Assembly: GCA_046330415.1 (NCBI GenBank)
Contig: JAXLSW010000012.1
Coordinates: forward strand, 62,001 to 126,000
Length of the DNA: 64,000 nt
Source of the DNA: RHKX01 sp046330415
GTDB lineage: Bacteria; Actinomycetota; Thermoleophilia; Solirubrobacterales; 70-9
Reading direction: 5' to 3'
Numbering within the stretch: the stretch's first letter is position 1; each line of letters starts with the position of its first letter. A program made the translations under genes and the position numbers. Shown piece after piece: positions 27,968 through 36,936 of this stretch. The notes beneath the pieces were generated by a model. That model was not told where the DNA came from, did no database searches, and saw only the letters and a program-made list of their open reading frames with translations.

Positions 27968-28231
27968 TCAGGACCTCGGCCGCCGGATCCGGCGGCCGGC
28001 CAGCCCCGGGTCCGTCTCGCCGGTCGGCCCCGGGATCCAGAAGGTCTTGCCACGTCGCTTGGGACGTCGAGAGAAGGGCCGGTTGCGCTCGGTGGCCGCG
28101 GCGAAAGTGCTGCGCCCCGCCGGGCCCCAGAGGGCGAAGTAGCAGGGACCGCACAGCGCGTGGCCGCCGGGAGCCTCGTAGCCGAGGCCGTCGCCGACGA
28201 CCTGCAGGCACTGCGTGCAGCGGAGCTTCAC
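27968..28231 (-). CDS. Small zinc-ribbon protein
   Basis: 87 residues. Two CxxC knuckles (Cys5/Cys8 and Cys27/Cys30, in RCTQC and LCGPC) form a probable zinc ribbon; the rest is basic. The frame stays open to 28528, but GTG 28231 starts directly before the knuckles, while the upstream part would run through a palindromic repeat. Its stop codon abuts the last base of tRNA-Arg on the opposite strand. Function unknown. Confidence 0.65.
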   Translation of the reverse strand: MKLRCTQCLQVVGDGLGYEAPGGHALCGPCYFALWGPAGRSTFAAATERNRPFSRRPKRRGKTFWIPGPTGETDPGLAGRRIRRPRS

Positions 28232-28310
28232 GGAACCCTGATCGGCCCCCGCCGACAGCCCTTGAGCGGCGTCCGCCTCGGTCGCGCTCCACACCGGGCA
28301 TCTCAGCCTC

Positions 28311-28361
28311 GGACCTGTCACCCGGGAGTGGACTTCTTCTCTGCTCTCCGGTGACAGGTCC
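28311..28361. repeat. Dispersed palindromic repeat, copy 3
   Basis: Perfect 12-bp arms GGACCTGTCACC (28311-28322) and GGTGACAGGTCC (28350-28361). The arms match copies 1 and 2 at 1.7-1.8 kb, while the core differs (GGGAGTGGACTTCTTCTC). Located in the gap between the zinc-ribbon gene and the end of the secreted hydrolase gene. Confidence 0.8.
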
Positions 28362-28479
28362 AGCGGAGGGGCGAAGGCCGAGGTCAGCGGGGAACCTGAG
28401 TACGGCATTTCGCACTCAGACACCCCGCTGGCCGCTGAAGCCGGCCCGCGAGGACCTCGTCTGCCGCGAGCGTCGCCGC

Positions 28480-31068
28480 CTACGGGTAGCCGGTCCAGCC
28501 CGCCGCGTAGCAGGGCTTCGCGGCGCACGGGTTCGTGATCGCGCCGGGGGTGTCGATGAACGCGGCGATCTGCGCCCGCGCCTGCGGCGAGGTGTTGACC
28601 ACCGTGTCGTGGGGGTCGACGCCGGCGGCGTCACCGGGCGGCGGGGTGTTGGTGATCGGCGGCGGATCGGTACCGAGGACGCCGCCGATTCCGTCGGGGC
28701 GCTTGGGTCCGATGTCCCACACGAAGTACCCGCTGCCGTTGGCGGCCGGCCCGCTGAGGTCACCGAGCGTCGGCGTCTGCGGGAACAGGTCCACGTAGGA
28801 GCCCGGGATCCGCTGCGAGTCGACGGCCGGCTGGCGCAGCGGCGCGCCGATCGTCCGCGCCTCCACGTTCGTCTGCACGTTGGCGACCTGATGATCGCCA
28901 TAGGCCTCGAGGATCAGCACCTTGTGCGCGGGCGTCCCCGGGAGCGGGTCGCTCGTCATGTGGTTGGCGTAGCCGCTGGGCTCACCGCGGTCCCACAGCG
29001 ACTGGATCAGCGTCAGCGCCAGCGGGCGCGTCGACTCCACCGGGTAGGACGGGTAGAGCACGGAGGCGTAGTCGATCTCGGAGGGATCGGGATCGTCGAA
29101 GTCGACGCTGCGCGGGAGCAGCGCCGAGTACGTCATCCCCGGCACGTAGAGCACCGAGCGGGTGAAGTCGGTCGCAACCGCGGTCAGCGCGCCGCCGGCG
29201 ATCCCGCCCTGGCTGTTGCCCCAGTAGTAGAGGTGGCTGGTGTCGATCACCGAGGTGCCGCCGTTGAACTGGAACGCGGGGTTGTCGGCGAAGCCCTCGG
29301 GGTGGATCATCGCCCGCCCCAGGTAGAGGAAGTCGAGGAATCCCTGCTGCAGCCGGTCCGGGAGGGGGCCGAACTTCGACAGGTCCTGCAGCGCCGGGAA
29401 GGCGACGGGGACAACGTCCTCGTCGGCCATCCCGATCCAGTCGGCGGCGCAGTTGAGGACGCCGTTCTCGTTGCCGAGACGACGGACGCTGCCGGCGTAG
29501 ACCTCGTCGAACTCCCCGAACAGTCCGTGCCCGTACAGAGAGGGACGGGCCGGGTCGGTGACGTTGTAGACACCGGACAGCGGGGCCGTCTCGGTGACCG
29601 CCGAACGCGGGATGCCGCAGCCGAAGCGAGCGTCGTAGAAGCCGTTCTGCTGGGGCACGCCGTTGGCGTCGAGGTTGAGCCGCGAGCCCGGATCGCACGG
29701 CTCGAGCGGGCCCGCGCCGTCGGGGTCGGTCATGTAGCAGGGAACCGAGACCGTGCCCTCGATGGTGCGCACGTACTCGACGCCGCGGCCCGACACGGTC
29801 GAGGACGGGTAGTCGGTGACGCTCGTGACCGTGAAGCTCGGCGAGGAGCCCTGGATCGTGCCGTCGGTGAGGTTGGTGTCGCCGAGCTTGGCGAAGGCGT
29901 CGTTGCGCATCGCGAGCATCCGGCCGGTCGTGCTCTTGGTGCTGGCGACGGTGAAGTCCCAGGCGAGGTAGAGGTCACCGCGGTCGATCCCTCCCCGCTC
30001 GAGCCCGGAGAAGACGCGGTTCATCTGCTCGCGGCGGCTCTCGATCGCGGGGATCGCCGTCGGGACGTCGTCGCGGAGCAGGCGGAAGCCCTCGGGCGCC
30101 GACAGGGTCGCGCCGGAGGCATCCTTCATGCCCCTGAGGGCGACGATGTAGCGATGGCCCTCGGTGAGGTTCTTCCCGGGGTGGATCTCGAGGACCGTCT
30201 GATCGGGCGAGGTCGCGTTGGAGTCGAGCTCGGTCCAGATCAGCTGGCGCGCTCCCGTCGCCGCGTCGATGAGGACGACCGGCGCGTCCGCCGCGAAGGA
30301 CGCGTCCATGTTCGTGACCGGGGGCGGGTTCGTGTTCGCGAACGCCTGCGGGGTGTCCATCCCGGGAACTCGGACGAGGATCGGCGCGCCGGGGCTGAAG
30401 CCGTCGCTCTGGTTGATGTCGGCGGGGTCGATCGGCGTGCCACCAGCGTTCTGCGGCATCGCGGCCGCCTTCAGGTCCAGCCGCAACCCGGTCTCCGTCG
30501 AGGGATCCGAGCGCGTGTAGAAGTCGTTTGCGTACGGGAAGAGGCACTGCTGCCCGGTCGGCGCGATCAGGTCGCAGTGGTCGGCCCGGGAGAGGTCGAC
30601 CCCGACCGGCGTCTCACCGTCACAGCGGGCCGGGTCGCGCTTCAGCTTCGCTTTGCCGGTCGCCTTCCTGCCCTTGCCCTTCCCCGTGGCGACGACCGTC
30701 GTGTCGATGCAGCTCTGCACGAGCCGCAAGGCGTCGTCGCGGACCGGGAGCTTGACGGTCGCCTTCTTCTTCGGCTTGACCTTGACCTTCTTGCCCTTGG
30801 TCAGCTTCGCCTTGGTCCCGTCCTGGTTCAGCGCCACCTCGACCTTGAGCTTGGCCTTGCGCTTGGACTTGATCGTGACGGTGACCTTGCCCCCGTCGAG
30901 CAGCTTCGCCTGCGAGGGCGCCTTGACGCCGAGCCACGGGGACGACTTGCCACCCCCCTTGCCCGCCTCGGCGCTACCGGCGCCGAACGCCAGCAGCAGC
31001 AACGTCGCCAGGAGGAGCAGCGCCGCAGACGCGACGCCCCGGTTGTGGTGGGCGTCGGTCTGCGTCAT
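28480..31068 (-). CDS. Large secreted alpha/beta-hydrolase-like protein, paralogue 1
   Basis: 862 residues. Signal peptide (ALLLLATLLLLAFGAGSAEA|G). Residues about 40-160 form a lysine-rich, probably beta-sandwich module (VTVTIKSKRKAKLKVEVAL, KKVKVKPKKKATVKLPV). The hydrolase-like part has a nucleophile elbow YYWGNSQGGIAGG (Ser), a possible acid in AYGDHQV and a conserved DPHD that could supply the His. Cys pairs fit extracellular folding. 41 bp after paralogue 2; the two align along most of their length (for example NDFYTRSDPSTETG versus DDFYTRADSSSATG). Substrate unknown; lipid, polyester or peptide hydrolysis are all possible. Confidence 0.82.
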   Translation of the reverse strand: MTQTDAHHNRGVASAALLLLATLLLLAFGAGSAEAGKGGGKSSPWLGVKAPSQAKLLDGGKVTVTIKSKRKAKLKVEVALNQDGTKAKLTKGKKVKVKPKKKATVKLPVRDDALRLVQSCIDTTVVATGKGKGRKATGKAKLKRDPARCDGETPVGVDLSRADHCDLIAPTGQQCLFPYANDFYTRSDPSTETGLRLDLKAAAMPQNAGGTPIDPADINQSDGFSPGAPILVRVPGMDTPQAFANTNPPPVTNMDASFAADAPVVLIDAATGARQLIWTELDSNATSPDQTVLEIHPGKNLTEGHRYIVALRGMKDASGATLSAPEGFRLLRDDVPTAIPAIESRREQMNRVFSGLERGGIDRGDLYLAWDFTVASTKSTTGRMLAMRNDAFAKLGDTNLTDGTIQGSSPSFTVTSVTDYPSSTVSGRGVEYVRTIEGTVSVPCYMTDPDGAGPLEPCDPGSRLNLDANGVPQQNGFYDARFGCGIPRSAVTETAPLSGVYNVTDPARPSLYGHGLFGEFDEVYAGSVRRLGNENGVLNCAADWIGMADEDVVPVAFPALQDLSKFGPLPDRLQQGFLDFLYLGRAMIHPEGFADNPAFQFNGGTSVIDTSHLYYWGNSQGGIAGGALTAVATDFTRSVLYVPGMTYSALLPRSVDFDDPDPSEIDYASVLYPSYPVESTRPLALTLIQSLWDRGEPSGYANHMTSDPLPGTPAHKVLILEAYGDHQVANVQTNVEARTIGAPLRQPAVDSQRIPGSYVDLFPQTPTLGDLSGPAANGSGYFVWDIGPKRPDGIGGVLGTDPPPITNTPPPGDAAGVDPHDTVVNTSPQARAQIAAFIDTPGAITNPCAAKPCYAAGWTGYP

Positions 31069-31108
31069 TCGTGTCCTCCCAGACGGTTGGGTCGAGTTGG
31101 CTCCAGCC

Positions 31109-33655
31109 TCAGCTGCCCGGTGCCTGCGTACCGCCGAACGTGTAGTCGTGGCACGCCGGTCCGGCGGTGAGGGTGCACGTGTCGCTGATGCTGCTCAGCG
31201 CGTTGGGCCGCAGGAAGTCGGAGACCATCTGCTGCTCCTGCAGCGTCTTGCGCGGGAGGCTGTGCGGATCCTTGCCGCTGCGGTTCGGAACGTTCAGCAG
31301 CGGCGGCGGGTCGGTGCCGAGCGTGCCGGCGGATCGCGTCGCGCCGCTGTCCCAGTAGACGATCGCCGAACCGGTGTACGGGAAGCTCGAGATCCGCGGG
31401 ATGTTCCACAGCGGATCGACTCCCGGCCAGCGGCCGTCGTCGACGACCGGAGCGTGCGCCGATGCGCCGATCGTCCGCGCCTCGGTGTCGGCCGCCCAGT
31501 TGGTCACCTGGTGATCGCCGAACGCCACGTTCATCAGCACCTCGTGCGGAGGCGTGTTCGGCAGCGGGTTCGTGGTCATCCGGTGGGCGTAGCCGTTCGC
31601 CTCGCCGCGGTCCCAGAGCATCTGGATCAGCGACAGCACGAGCGGCCGCGCCAGGCGATCGGGGTAGTGGGGCTTGAGGGCGATGTCGGAGTACTCGTCG
31701 AAGTCAACCGAGCGGTTGAGCAGGACCGAGTAGTTCATCCCCGGCACGCCAAGGCTGCCGCGGGTCGCGTCGGGCGAGATGGCCATGAACGCACCGCCCA
31801 TGATCCCGCCCTGGCTGTTGCCGTTGTAGTAGAGCTGCGACGTGTCGATGACCGGCGCCGACGCGTTCGAGACGCCGTCGACGTGGAACTCCGGCTCCGA
31901 CAGCAGCCCCGCGGGGTTGACCATCAGGCGCCCGAGGATCAGCTCGTTGAGCAGACCCTGCTGCAGGCGGTCGGCCACCTTGGGGAACTTGCCGAGCTCG
32001 CCGAGGACCTCGACGGCCGTGGCGACGTCGCTGGTCGACAGGCCGATCTCGTCGGTCGCGCAGGACATGATGTTGAAGTTGCGCGCGAGCGACTGCTGCG
32101 GCGAGGAGCCGGCCTCGCTGGCCGAGCCGAGCAGCCCGTGCCCGTAGATGGACGGGCGCGCCGGAACCGGCGTGGGACCGTCGATCGCGGTGCGCGGGAT
32201 GATGCAGTCGAAGTTGGCCTGCATCGTTCCGTGCTGCACCGGCAGGCCCTGAGCGTTCAGGTCCATCGTGCCGCCGTCGCTGGGACCGCAGCCCGGCTGC
32301 AGGTAGCAGGGGGCGGTGAACGTGCCGGTCACACGCCGGGCGATGTTCGCGTTCTGGATCACCGTGTAGTCGGTGGAGGATCCGATCGTCACCGCCGGAG
32401 CGGTGCCGGAGACGACGCCGTCGGCGAGGTTGGTGTCCCCATAGCTCGCGAACGTCTCGTCGCGCATCTTCAGCACTCGGCCGGCGATGTTCTCGTCGGT
32501 CGCGACCGTGAAGTCCCACGCGAGGTACAGGCTGTTGCGCTTGATCCCGGCGCCCTTCAGCTTGTCGAAGATGCCATCGAAGCGATCGCGCTGGTTGTTG
32601 ATCGCGGCCTCGTCGGAGGGCAGTTCGTCGCGGTAGTAGCGGAAGCCGGCGGGTGCCTGGATCGCGGCGCCGGTGCTGTCCTTCAGGTTGCGGATGGCGA
32701 CGATGTAGCGATGCCCGGACTTGAAGTTGACGGCCGGGTGGATCAGCGTCGCCGTTCGCGTCGGGTCATCCGAGTTGGTGTCGATCTCGGCCCAGATCGG
32801 GTACCGCTCACCGCTGTCGGCGTCGATCACGACGAACGACGTGTCGGCCTCGGCGTAGCTCCCGAGCTGCGCGAGCTGAGGATGCGTGTTGGCGTCGAGG
32901 TCCGCCTGCGTGTTCAGGCCCGGGATCCGGACGACGATCGACTGCCCGGGGCTGAAGCCGTCGTTGAGGTTGTAGGGATCTCCGGCCATGTGCACGCCGG
33001 TGTCGTTGACCGGCATCGCCGCGGTCTTGAAGTCGATGCGGCGGCCGGTGGCCGAGCTCGAGTCGGCCCGGGTGTAGAAGTCGTCGGGGAACGGGACCAT
33101 GCACATCGACTGGTCCTGGGAGCCGATGAAGTCGCACTGGTTCGCCTGCGAGAGGTCGACGGTGCCGGGCTTGCAGTCGGCGGTGTCGCGAACGAGGTCG
33201 AACGAGGTCTTGCTCTTACCGGCGGTGACGGTGATCTCGCGGGCCTCGCAGGAGGAGACGGCCGTCTCGCCGTCGGAGGTCAGCTTCAGGGTCACGGTCT
33301 TGCTCAGCGTCTTACCGCCGCCCTTGCGGTTCTTGCCGCCCTTGCCCTTGCCCTTCTTCTTGGGCTTGAGCGTGACCTTCGTGGTCTTCGCCAGCGACTT
33401 CGCGGCTGGATCGTCGAACGTCGTCGACGTCGCCTGCAGCTTCGTCTTGACCTTCTTCTTGCTCTTCACGGACACCTTGACCTTGATGCCCTTCGAGAGC
33501 AGGGCCGACTGCCCCTTGCCCGAGACCTTCAGCTTCACCTTCGCCTTCTTCGCGGCGACGCCGCCATCGGCGGCGTTGGCGACGAGCGCTCCGCTGAGCG
33601 CGATCGCGACGAACACTCCGAACGTGACTGCAAGCAGCCGTGAAGCCGTCTTCAA
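31109..33655 (-). CDS. Large secreted alpha/beta-hydrolase-like protein, paralogue 2
   Basis: 848 residues, first gene of the pair. Start TTG 33655 is chosen: AGGAGGAG is 8 nt upstream and the signal peptide (LLAVTFGVFVAIALSGALVA) begins there; the frame is open much further, but with no coding character. Lysine-rich module at about 30-135 with many KVKV/KKK stretches. Hydrolase features match paralogue 1: YYNGNSQGGIMGGA, VAFGDHQVTNW, KDPHSLPRKT. A TATATGCT -10-like box lies near 33745. Confidence 0.82.
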   Translation of the reverse strand: MKTASRLLAVTFGVFVAIALSGALVANAADGGVAAKKAKVKLKVSGKGQSALLSKGIKVKVSVKSKKKVKTKLQATSTTFDDPAAKSLAKTTKVTLKPKKKGKGKGGKNRKGGGKTLSKTVTLKLTSDGETAVSSCEAREITVTAGKSKTSFDLVRDTADCKPGTVDLSQANQCDFIGSQDQSMCMVPFPDDFYTRADSSSATGRRIDFKTAAMPVNDTGVHMAGDPYNLNDGFSPGQSIVVRIPGLNTQADLDANTHPQLAQLGSYAEADTSFVVIDADSGERYPIWAEIDTNSDDPTRTATLIHPAVNFKSGHRYIVAIRNLKDSTGAAIQAPAGFRYYRDELPSDEAAINNQRDRFDGIFDKLKGAGIKRNSLYLAWDFTVATDENIAGRVLKMRDETFASYGDTNLADGVVSGTAPAVTIGSSTDYTVIQNANIARRVTGTFTAPCYLQPGCGPSDGGTMDLNAQGLPVQHGTMQANFDCIIPRTAIDGPTPVPARPSIYGHGLLGSASEAGSSPQQSLARNFNIMSCATDEIGLSTSDVATAVEVLGELGKFPKVADRLQQGLLNELILGRLMVNPAGLLSEPEFHVDGVSNASAPVIDTSQLYYNGNSQGGIMGGAFMAISPDATRGSLGVPGMNYSVLLNRSVDFDEYSDIALKPHYPDRLARPLVLSLIQMLWDRGEANGYAHRMTTNPLPNTPPHEVLMNVAFGDHQVTNWAADTEARTIGASAHAPVVDDGRWPGVDPLWNIPRISSFPYTGSAIVYWDSGATRSAGTLGTDPPPLLNVPNRSGKDPHSLPRKTLQEQQMVSDFLRPNALSSISDTCTLTAGPACHDYTFGGTQAPGS

Positions 33656-33795
33656 AGTTCTCTCTCCTCCTGGTGGGTCTGCGGTGGCCGGGCGGACCAC
33701 CTGACTCGCGTAACGCCCCGTCTCGTACGCGAACGCGCGGCAGCATATAGCCCCCCCGCGACGCCGCGCAACGGACAACCGGCGCGACTGGCTCG

Positions 33796-34287
33796 TCAGC
33801 CAGTCCGGCGGAACCTGATCGCGTCGGCCTGGATCTGCCGCTGCCCGTAGCTGCCCTCGTAGACGGGGCCGGATGCGGCGAGCTGATCGCCGGGTCGCGG
33901 CAGCGGCGATGGGCGCAGGTCGACGCGGACGTCGATCACCGATACGCCGGGGGCCGTGATGCTCTCGCGGCTGAGCAGCACGAAGTGGGCGTCGCCGTCG
34001 CCGTCGGGATCGACGCGCTCGACGTAGAGGATCTCCCCCGAGGCCTGCTCGCAGTTGTCGGAGGGCGGGCATGGCGGTGGCCTCAGCGGCGCCGATGCCG
34101 GCTCCGCCGGCTCCTCGGTCGTCGACGTGGTGGTGGTGGCGGCGGTGGTGGTCGGCTCCGTCAGCTCGGTGGAATCCGAGGCGACGGATCCGCTCGTCGC
34201 GTCGCTTCCGCTCCCACCGCATCCGGTCGCGCCCACGCCTGACAGCAGCGTGAGCCACACCGGCATTGCGATCGCAGCGCTCCGCAC
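33796..34287 (-). CDS. Lipoprotein, hypothetical
   Basis: 163 residues. GTG start (VRSAAIAMPVWLTLLSGVG) followed by a lipobox GATGC, so it is probably attached to the membrane by a diacylglyceryl cysteine. A Thr/Ser/Glu/Pro-rich linker follows (TTTAATTTTSTTEEP), then a compact C-terminal domain of about 85 residues (ILYVERVDPDGDGDAHFVLL) that looks OB-like. Divergent from the GroES-like gene. Function unknown. Confidence 0.75.
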   Translation of the reverse strand: MRSAAIAMPVWLTLLSGVGATGCGGSGSDATSGSVASDSTELTEPTTTAATTTTSTTEEPAEPASAPLRPPPCPPSDNCEQASGEILYVERVDPDGDGDAHFVLLSRESITAPGVSVIDVRVDLRPSPLPRPGDQLAASGPVYEGSYGQRQIQADAIRFRRTG

Positions 34288-34342
34288 CCGGCCAGCATCC
34301 CAGACACGATGCGGCCGCCCGTCCGGCACTAACCTGAGGCCG

Positions 34343-34735
34343 ATGCGCCAAGTCCTGCGCCCCCTCTTCGACCAGGTCGTCATCAAGGAGCTCGAGCCCG
34401 ACCGGGTCCGCAGCTCCGGCCTCGTCGTGCCGCCGGGCACCCGCGAACCTCCCCCTCAGCACGGCGTCGTCGTCGCCGTCGGCCCAGGGCTCGACTGGTG
34501 GGAGTCGGCCGGCGTGAAGATGCCGGTGGCGCCCGGCGACCACGTCGTCTTCCCGGCCGTCGCCGGGGTCTGGATCGAGGTCGACGAGGAGCGCCTCCTC
34601 GTGTGCGCGGTCCGTGACCTGCTTGGCACGCTCGAGGAGCTCAGCGACTGCCCGCTCTGCCACGGCGAGGGCCCCGCGGAGGGTGACGCGTGCCCGGTCT
34701 GCGGTCGCACCGCGGGGGCGTCGCGGCCGGAATGA
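34343..34735 (+). CDS. GroES-like co-chaperonin with C-terminal zinc ribbon
   Basis: 130 residues. Residues 1-95 match the Cpn10 fold (LRPLFDQVVIKELEPDRVRS, SGLVVPP, GVVVAVGPG, VAPGDHVVFPAVAG). The remaining 35 residues hold a zinc ribbon, C103-x2-C106 and C117-x2-C120 (CPLC, CPVC), which normal GroES lacks. ATG at 34343. No groEL is nearby. It may be a specialised co-chaperonin or a non-chaperonin user of the fold. Followed closely by a glycosyltransferase gene. Confidence 0.82.
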   Translation: MRQVLRPLFDQVVIKELEPDRVRSSGLVVPPGTREPPPQHGVVVAVGPGLDWWESAGVKMPVAPGDHVVFPAVAGVWIEVDEERLLVCAVRDLLGTLEELSDCPLCHGEGPAEGDACPVCGRTAGASRPE

Positions 34736-34793
34736 CCGACCGGGAGGGAACCTGAGTCGCCGCGGCCCGCGGATGCCGCCGCCCCCGGGGGCG

Positions 34794-35924
34794 ATGCGCA
34801 CGCGGCTGCTCACCGTGGGGCCGATCCCGCCCGAGTGGGGCGGTCGCCTGCGCGGGGGCGTCACCCGCTTCAACGCCACGGTGCTCGACGAGCTACGACT
34901 CCACCCCTGGCGCCATCGCGTCGACCCGATCGGGGTGCTGATCCCGCCGCCGCAGCGCGTGCGCCGGCTCAAGGCGGAGGCGAAGTCCCCGCTCCCGATC
35001 TTCATGCAGCCGAAGGAGGGCAGGCCGCGCCGCTTCACCTCCCTCCTGCTCGAGCTCGAGCAGCCCGACGTCGTGCTGCTCAACAACCTCGCCGCCTTCA
35101 ACGGCGCTCGCTACCTGCGGGTGCATCGGGCCGTCGCCCCGGACCTTCCGGTCGTCGCCGTGGTCCACGAGTGGCGCGCGATCCGCGCCAAGGGCGAGGG
35201 CGAGCGCGCCGAGCGCTACCGGCGCGCCGCGCAGGCCGGGCTCGACTCCGTCGACGCGGTCGTCTTCCCCTCCGCTCACACCCGCGACCTGGGGCCCGCG
35301 GAGCTCGGGCTCAGCTACCCCGAGCACGCTCTCGTCATCCCCAACCCCCTGCAGCCGGACTTCGCCGAGCCCGGGATCGACGTCTCAGGGCCGCGTGAGG
35401 GCGTCGCTTTCGTCGGGTCCTTCAACCCGCGCAAGAACGCCGAGGCGCTGCTCCGCGCGGCGGCGGCCATGCCGGAGCTGAGCGTGACGATGCAGGGCCG
35501 CGGTCCGCTCGAGGAGGAGCTCCGCGCCCTGACGAGCGAGCTCGGGATCGGCGACCGGGTCGAGTTCGCCCCATTCGTGAAGCCGAAGCTGCACGTCGCC
35601 GCGGTGATCGACGTGATGCGGGCCGCCGAGCTCGTCTGCCTCCCCTCATTCAGCGAGTCGTTCGGCCTCGTGATGATCGAGGCCCTCGCGGCCGGGGCCC
35701 CCGTCGCCGGCTTCGGGCCGACGCTGCGCGAGATCCGCGACAGCCTCGGGATCGACGTCGGCGAGCCGATCGACGACCCCACGCCGGAGAACGTGGGCGC
35801 CGCGATCGAGGCGATCCGGAGCCGCTCGTGGGATCGTGAGCAGCTCCGCCGAGCGGCCCTGAGCGAGTTCAGCGCGGCGGCCGTAGCCCGTCGTTACGCG
35901 AGGCTGATGCGCTCCGTCGCCTGA
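34794..35924 (+). CDS. Glycosyltransferase, GT4 (group 1) family
   Basis: About 376 residues, GT-B fold retaining sugar transferase. The donor-binding part has FVGSFNPRKNAEALLRAAA and the E-x7-E motif in SFSESFGLVMIEALAAGAPV. The acceptor-side N-terminus (PIPPEWGGRLRGGVTRFNAT) is typical. Starts ATG 34794 or 34773 are both possible; neither has a good SD. Its 3' end converges on the sugar-nucleotide pair, suggesting a shared role in surface polysaccharide or glycolipid. Confidence 0.88.
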   Translation: MRTRLLTVGPIPPEWGGRLRGGVTRFNATVLDELRLHPWRHRVDPIGVLIPPPQRVRRLKAEAKSPLPIFMQPKEGRPRRFTSLLLELEQPDVVLLNNLAAFNGARYLRVHRAVAPDLPVVAVVHEWRAIRAKGEGERAERYRRAAQAGLDSVDAVVFPSAHTRDLGPAELGLSYPEHALVIPNPLQPDFAEPGIDVSGPREGVAFVGSFNPRKNAEALLRAAAAMPELSVTMQGRGPLEEELRALTSELGIGDRVEFAPFVKPKLHVAAVIDVMRAAELVCLPSFSESFGLVMIEALAAGAPVAGFGPTLREIRDSLGIDVGEPIDDPTPENVGAAIEAIRSRSWDREQLRRAALSEFSAAAVARRYARLMRSVA

Positions 35925-35956
35925 CGCCTGACGCCTGACGCCTCGGGCTCCGGCAT

Positions 35957-36936
35957 TCAGGAGGGGCGGATCTCCGGGTGTTCCCGGTACCACGCGAGCG
36001 TCCTCGCGATCCCCTCCTCGAGCGGCACCCGCGGCCGCCAACCGCAGCGCTCCGCGATCTTGGATGCATCGACGAACTGGCGATCGATCTCGCCGTCGGG
36101 ATTGCCGCCGCCGCGCACCTCGGGCTCGAGCTCGGAGCCGGCCGCAGCGGTGACCGCCGAGACGATCTCGAGAACCGAGTAGGGGCGCTCCCCACCGGCG
36201 TTGAACGCCTCCCCGCGGACGTCGTCGCGATCGAGGCGGGCCGCGATCGCCAGGTAGGCGCCGACCGCGTCCTCGACGTAGAGCAGGTCGCGCACCGGAG
36301 ATCCATCCGAGCGCAGGACCGGGCGGCGGCCGTCGAGGACAGCGCAGGCCGCCTCGGGGATCAGCCGCGAGAAGTTGAGATCGCCGCCGCCGTAGATGTT
36401 GGCGAAGCGGGTGACCGCCACCGGGACGCCGAAGGCCGGCCAGTAGGAGCGGGCGATCAGATCGGCCGCCGCCTTCGACGCCTCGTAGGGGGCGGTCGGC
36501 TGCAGGGGCAGGTCCTCGCGGTAGGGAAGCTCCTCGTGGGCGCCGTAGGCCTTGTCGGAGGAGGCGACGACGACGCGCTCGGTCGCCTCCTGCCGACACG
36601 CCTCCAGCAGGGTCCATGTGCCGGCGATGTTGGTCTCGAAGCCGCCCACGGGATCGGCCTGAACGGTCCCGACGATGGTCTCCGCGGCGAGGTGGAAGAC
36701 GGTGTCCGCTCCGGCCACGGCCGCCGCGACCGCGGCGGGATCTCGCAAGTCGCCCTCGACCTCCTCGACCTCGGCGTCGACGCCGAGGAGCCGCAGGGTC
36801 GAGGACGCTCGTGGGGTCCGCGGCGGTCGAGCGAGCGGACCTCCACCCCACGCTCGAGCAGCTCGTGGCAGAGCCAGGCGCCGACGAAACCCCGACCACC
36901 GGTGACGAGGGCCCTGCGCATCGCCGTCGGGCTCAT
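35957..36936 (-). pseudogene. CDP-glucose 4,6-dehydratase-like SDR, frameshifted
   Basis: Two overlapping frames together give a complete extended SDR. The 5' frame (ATG 36936, 4-bp overlap with rfbF) encodes the Rossmann start RRALVTGGRGFVGAWLCHEL; the other frame carries DTVFHLAAETIVGTVQ, the Ser and the YEASK catalytic pair, and the C-terminal half to PEIRPS. The frame changes between about 36830 and 36750, near a run of four G (36813-36816); one extra base there would join them. It is either an inactivated gene or a sequencing/assembly error. The next gene in the pathway is rfbF. Confidence 0.75.

Noticed and set aside
31109..35101. A 1330-residue protein including the region upstream of the second hydrolase
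   Set aside because: Everything before 33655 is antisense to the glycosyltransferase, GroES-like and lipoprotein genes or has no coding features, and the signal peptide starts at 33655.
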